Part shown: positions 1 through 3,500 of the stretch, one piece after another | Layout: each line of letters starts with the position of its first letter | Numbering within the stretch: the first letter of the stretch is position 1 | NCBI GenBank assembly: GCA_038227745.1 | Contig: JBBRPS010000641.1 | Span: 1-6,154, forward strand | DNA: 6,154 nucleotides | Origin: DASPXY01 sp038227745 | GTDB taxonomy: Bacteria; Planctomycetota; Planctomycetia; Gemmatales; Gemmataceae | Reading direction: 5' to 3' | Notes under the pieces: model-generated | The model's input: the letters and a program-made list of their open reading frames with translations, nothing else | What the model was told of the DNA's origin: nothing | Databases searched by the model: none | Program-made: the position numbers and the translations under genes

Positions 1-540
1 GGCGGAAGTGGCGCGGATGGCGCCGGCGGTGGCGGCGGTGGGGCGGGGTTCGGCGGCAGCAATGGCGGCGATGCCGTGGACGATGACCTTGGTTTGTTGG
101 AAATCGCGGATTTGGCCGGGGACGGCGGTAGCGCGCTGTCGTCCGACTTCGGGGGCTTAGGACCCGGGGCAGACGGCGGGGTGGGTGCCTTCGGCCGCGA
201 GGGCGGCGGGGGTGGTGGACACCAGGACGCCACGGCTGGCGGGGGGCACGGCGGCGACTTCGGTTTCGGTGGGAATGGGGCTGCTCATGGCGGCGGGGGC
301 GGTGGGGGCGGTATCGGCGGCGGCGGGGGAGCTTCGGGCGAAAACGCCGACCCCAGTTGGGGAGGAGGGCCTGGCGGCGGTGGTTTCGGCGGCGGCGGCG
401 GGGCGAGCGGCCAGAACGAGAATGGGGGCGGCGGCGGTTTCGGCGGCGGCAGCGGGAACGGTAGGGGAATCGCCCTTTCGATATTTGGCGGGGGACACTC
501 GGCCGGGACGGCAGGCATCGGTGGCGGCGGCGGGGCTGGC
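1..540 (+). other. Gly-rich tract (residues 1-180) of the giant protein
   Basis: Well over half of the residues are glycine, in runs such as GGGGGG and repeated GGGGGFGGG-like units, broken by F, A, S, N and D. All four Gly codons are mixed here, whereas GGC dominates further downstream, and this makes the coding strand strongly G-rich over the first ~540 bases. Comparable Gly-rich stretches come directly before or between the GLGGAIFN-type strands of beta-helix proteins in Planctomycetes and Cyanobacteria, and the same transition is seen here at residues 175-187. The tract is probably part of, or an irregular extension from, the beta-helix rather than a separate domain. Protein structure and partner are unknown. 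Confidence 0.8.
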
Positions 541-3500
541 CTGGGCGGAGCTGTCTTTAACATGTTCGGCCTGGTTACCATCACGAACAGCACCTTCTAC
601 GCCAACAAGGCCCTGGGCGGCAGCATCGTGAGGGGACAGGGCCAACCCGGCAGCGCCTTCGGCGGCGCCATTTTTAACCTCGACGGGGTGGTCGCCCTGA
701 ATGATGACACTCTGGCTTTCAACATCGTGGTGACAGGCTCCGGAGGCAGCAACGACGCCTTGGCCGACGCCGGGGCGGTTTACGTCTACTCCACGTCCCA
801 CAACCCCTACTACGGGGACAGGGCCATCCTGGATCTGAACAACAGCATTCTCGCGAACAGCAGTGGCGGGAACGACCTGGTGACGAGGGCCGATGGTTTC
901 AGTGAGGTTGTCCTGAACGGCGCGAACAACCTCGTGATGCGGAAAAACCTCCTTCCAACCACCAACCCCACAGGCCAGGTGTTCTTGTTGAGTGACGATC
1001 CGCAACTGGAAAATCTGGCCGATAACGGTGGTCCGACCAAAACCATGGCGTTGAAGCTGGGCAGCAAGGCCCGTGGAGCCGGGGACTCCGCCCTGCTACC
1101 AACGGTGCTGGTCAACGACGCCTGGGTGCCCTTGCCCACCGACCAACGCGGCTTTCCGCGCATCGACCCCGTCCGGGAGTCCCTCGATCTGGGCGCTTGG
1201 GAGAGCCAGTTTGACAAAATCAAGATCGCAGGTGACAAACCCGGCGGGTCCAATCATATCATCATGCAACTCGACGGAGCGGATTCCACGAGACTGTTGA
1301 TTACGGTCAATGGCATGCCGGTGTCGGACGAACACTATGCCCACTTCAAGACCGTAGACATCGACGGCGGAGGATCCGGCCACGACACCATCGACGTTCT
1401 GAACATCCCGGTTGGCGTGTCCGTGACCATCACTGAGCCTGAGCTCGGCACCGTGAACGTCGGCAGCAACGGCAAACTCGACGGCATCCTGGGCTCGCTC
1501 ACCATCCACAACTCGAGTCGCAACACAACCCTGATCCTTGACGACTCGGCCGACAACCAGCATTCCCATATCACGACCATCACCAGCACCGGGATCACCG
1601 GACTCACTCCGCAGGGCATCTTCTACGGCAGCGGCGACCTTGACACCCTGCACATCGAGGGCGGGCTCGTCGCGGAGCAAGTCAAGGTCGAGAGCACGCC
1701 CACCAGTTCCAGCGATGCCACGGTCGGCACCTACATCTACCTTCACAGCCTCGGCACCGTCACCGTCTCCCCCACCGCCCACAACCTCGCCCAGCTGGGA
1801 GGACCCCTGAACGTCATCGGCAACGGCAGCAACATCGGCCTGATCCTCGACGACCAGAACAGCTTCCCCACCAACCCCTACCTGGTTACCAATGCGGCCG
1901 TGGCAACCAGTCATTCCTACGAGATCAGCTACAGCGCCATCGGCAGCCTTACCCTCAACGGCGACAACTTCAACAACAACATCTACTCGGTGCTGAGCAC
2001 GGCCGTCGGCACCCCAGTGTACATCAACACTGGAATCCTCAGCTTCAACAACGTCTACGTCACCGTCTATGATGCCAACGGCATCAAAGGTCTTGAGGCC
2101 GACGTGAACATCGACGGCACGTTCAGCACCCTGACGAACGTCTTCGTTGACGACCAGCTGCAGCCCAACCAGAACGTTTACTCGTTAGGCCCAACGGGCA
2201 TGACCATCATGGACCCGGCCATTGTCAACTACCACAATATCCAGACGATTACGCTCTTCGGCGCCGTCAGTGGCATCTACGACGTCACAGGCACTCCCGC
2301 GGGCACGGCCGTGACGATCAAACCCGGTGTCGGCCCCAACGTTTTCAACATCGCCCCCGGCGTCCGGGTGACCATCACCCCACTGCCGACCACGTTGACG
2401 GTCCCCTCCGTCACGACCAGCTACGACAACGGCGTCGGCCAGTCCGTCACGCTGCGCGCATCCGTGGACGGCTTCAACAACGCAGACGTCAGCGAGGGCA
2501 ATGTCACCTTTGTGGTGGGCAACCTCGGGTCCATCGGGGCCCCGGTTCACGGCAACCTCGCCAGCGCCACGTTCTACCTGCCACCCGGGACTTTGCCGGA
2601 CGACTACACCATCACCGCGACCTACGAGGACACTCTGAACAGCCATGGCGAAAGGAACATCGCCACCAGCAACGGCACCGGCACCTTGACGATCAACCCT
2701 GCCACACCGGTACTCACTCTCACGCCCGTCAGCATCCCCTACGACAACATCGCCGATCAGGACGTGATACTCAGCGTTCACGTGTCCAGTTCCAACAGGC
2801 CCGTCAACGAGGGGTATGTCGAGTTCATCTACAACGACCAGCCCGCCGTCAATGCCGGCCTCGACAGCAACGGCGATGCCATCGACCCCATCACGGTGCC
2901 CGCCGGCACCCCCGCTGGCACCTATCCCGTCACCGTCCACTATGTCCCCCTGCTCCACCCCTTCAAACGCGGCGACGGCGGCGGCCAGGGGGTCCTGGGA
3001 GATGTTACGGGGCGTGCGGCTTTGGCGCCGTACCTGGCGGTGATAAGCGACGGCGGCGGCCAGGGGGTCCTGGGAGATGTTACCCCCGTCTACCAGGTCC
3101 CCACCAACGGCATTTCCCTTACGGAGCCGGGCGCGGGTCAAGGCGGCGGACTCTTTCATCCCTTCCCCGGCAACCTCTTCAACCAGCTCTTCACTTCGGC
3201 CAGCGCCAGCAGTGAGGTAGACGTCACCTCCGATGCCACCCGGGTCACCGTTACGGACCCCGGCGCCCTCACCTACAACCCCACCGCCGCCAAGACCATT
3301 GACCTGAAGGCCCACGTCACCACGGCCGCCGCGCTTCCGGGGGATCCCTCGGGGCAGCCCGCCAACGTGCCTGAAGGGTCCGTGAAATTCTACATCGTCA
3401 GCTTCTCGCCGACTGGCGAGTTCCTCGTCAACGCCGAGCCGGTCACGGCCCCGGTGGACAGCGACGGCAACGCCAGCACGACCGCGACACTGCCGGGGGG

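Larger units (their letters stand above)
2701..3132 (+). other. Ig-like module M2, enlarged and interrupted (residues 901-1044)
   Basis: The first part is a normal module: TPVLTLTPVSIPYDNIADQDVILSV is the usual double-strand entry, then NEGYVEFIY (816-equivalent strand, 816 in M1 numbering not implied; here 816 is replaced by residues about 936-944), and a GTYPVTVHY strand ending at Tyr981. After Tyr981 the expected Asp/Asn loop is missing. In its place come LLHPFKR and two copies of DGGGQGVLGDVT (992-1003 and 1017-1028) separated by a hydrophobic 13-residue piece. TPVYQVPTNGISL then looks like the delayed closing strand. M2 is therefore about 35-40 residues longer than M1. I infer that an insertion expanded the loop between its last two strands. 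The reading frame is intact throughout. Confidence 0.6.

Noticed and set aside
277..329. G-quadruplex formed by G runs at 277-280, 295-299, 304-308 and 325-329
   Set aside because: The loops are up to 16 bases, beyond the usual limit, and the G runs are explained by Gly codons.
185..631. Sense-strand open frame of 148 codons in another frame, and smaller ones at 1073-1300, 1538-1810, 2816-3043, 4445-4852 and 5495-5800
   Set aside because: They overlap the well-supported frame 1 protein, have low-complexity Ala/Arg/Pro/Ser composition typical of frame shadows in GC-rich DNA, and match no family.
457..1374. RTX toxin or haemolysin identity from the GGSGHDTID nonapeptide at residues 457-465 (bases 1369-1395)
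   Set aside because: Only one nonapeptide is present; RTX beta-rolls need several in tandem, and the surrounding domains are of the planctomycete giant-protein type.
2972..3083. A genuine CRISPR array
   Set aside because: There are only two repeats and one spacer, no leader-like AT-rich region, no cas gene in the window, a GC-rich repeat without the usual GAAAC/GAAAG type end, and the unit is translated in frame inside a protein. It is kept as a repeat and as a finding, not annotated as CRISPR.
2972..3083. An insertion sequence or transposon
   Set aside because: No transposase, no terminal inverted repeats (the start gcgacggcgg and the end gagatgttac are not complementary) and no clear target site duplication.
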